A DNA stretch of 24,469 bases from an uncultured Prevotella sp. (GTDB taxonomy: Bacteria; Bacteroidota; Bacteroidia; Bacteroidales; Bacteroidaceae): contig CALNBT010000046.1 of the NCBI GenBank assembly GCA_937874345.1, positions 1 through 24,469 on the forward strand. Direction: 5' to 3'. The translations under genes were made by a program, and so were the position numbers. The notes under the pieces are model-generated. The model had not been told where the DNA came from. It made no database searches and was given only the letters and a program-made list of their open reading frames with translations. Each line of letters begins with the position of its first letter. Within the stretch, counting starts at the first letter, position 1. Shown here in pieces: positions 24,360 to 24,469 of the stretch.

Positions 24360-24467
24360 TTATTTATTTGCTTCAAAAAGTTCTATTTCCTTAAACGTAG
24401 ACAAAATGTCTGCTTGTCCATGGTGTATAGCAATCGTGTGTTCGAAATGTGCAGCCGGTTTGCCGTC
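24360..24467 (-). CDS. map: Methionine aminopeptidase, C-terminal end (partial)
   Basis: The last 35 codons of a frame entering from the right edge of the window. DGKPAAHFEHTIAIHHGQAD followed by ILST matches the C-terminal part of type I methionine aminopeptidase, with the family's metal-binding Glu in HFEHT. The enzyme removes the initiator Met from new proteins. Map upstream of infA is the standard Bacteroidetes order. Confidence 0.93.
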   Translation of the reverse strand, partial: DGKPAAHFEHTIAIHHGQADILSTFKEIELFEANK

Positions 24468-24469
24468 TA

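Noticed and set aside
1..24469. A defence island, prophage, CRISPR array or tRNA gene.
   Set aside because: No signature protein, repeat-spacer pattern or cloverleaf was found on either strand.

Overview
The window looks like chromosomal DNA from an anaerobic member of the Bacteroidales, most likely a Prevotella-type genome. The evidence is the gene order map-infA-rpmJ-rpsM-rpsK-rpsD-rpoA-rplQ, promoters of the Bacteroidetes form TTTG-N19/20-TAnnTTTG, almost no Shine-Dalgarno sequences, many lipoproteins, and a PIF1-like helicase of the kind common in this phylum. The genus is inferred from overall character, not proven. No tRNA, rRNA, CRISPR array, intact mobile element or phage gene was found.

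Layout, left to right. Positions 1-54 hold the last codons of a TonB-like protein, followed by two strong hairpins. From 729 to 5995 (+) runs a five-gene operon: a cytoplasmic Gfo/Idh/MocA oxidoreductase, a Tat-exported Gfo/Idh/MocA oxidoreductase, two tandem DUF1080 (3-keto-disaccharide hydrolase family) proteins, one with a type I signal and one a lipoprotein, and an exported sugar-isomerase-like TIM barrel. It ends at a clean terminator at 6026. Together the set reads as an oxidative glycoside-cleavage pathway: oxidise C3 of a sugar, cleave the 3-keto-glycoside, process and re-reduce the product. Most of it would act outside the cytoplasm. A GH43 lipoprotein (6218-7177) follows as a separate unit. 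This carbohydrate module is the most interesting part of the window.

Positions 7178-13052 carry housekeeping genes: a small unknown lipoprotein meeting mutY tail to tail, a ferritin, a PIF1-like helicase with a C-terminal helix-turn-helix, and an exported endonuclease/exonuclease/phosphatase-family enzyme. Several have recognisable promoters and terminators.

Positions 13460-17568 (-) hold an etfB-etfA-acyl-CoA dehydrogenase unit with a very good promoter, three copies of TTGTGCA or its complement just upstream, and an unusually long, repeat-containing gap before the dehydrogenase. The EtfB signature resembles those of anaerobic, possibly electron-bifurcating, ETFs.

Positions 17944-20588 (-) hold envelope genes: a PagL-like outer-membrane lipid A deacylase, a glycine-zipper lipoprotein with a glutamine-rich linker and an EF-hand-like loop, and a 67-residue one-helix membrane protein.

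Positions 20805-24467 (-) hold the end of the ribosomal protein/RNA polymerase alpha operon, from the 3' end of map to rplQ and its terminator. One gene, rpsK, has a strong Shine-Dalgarno sequence, which is notable in a lineage that rarely uses them.
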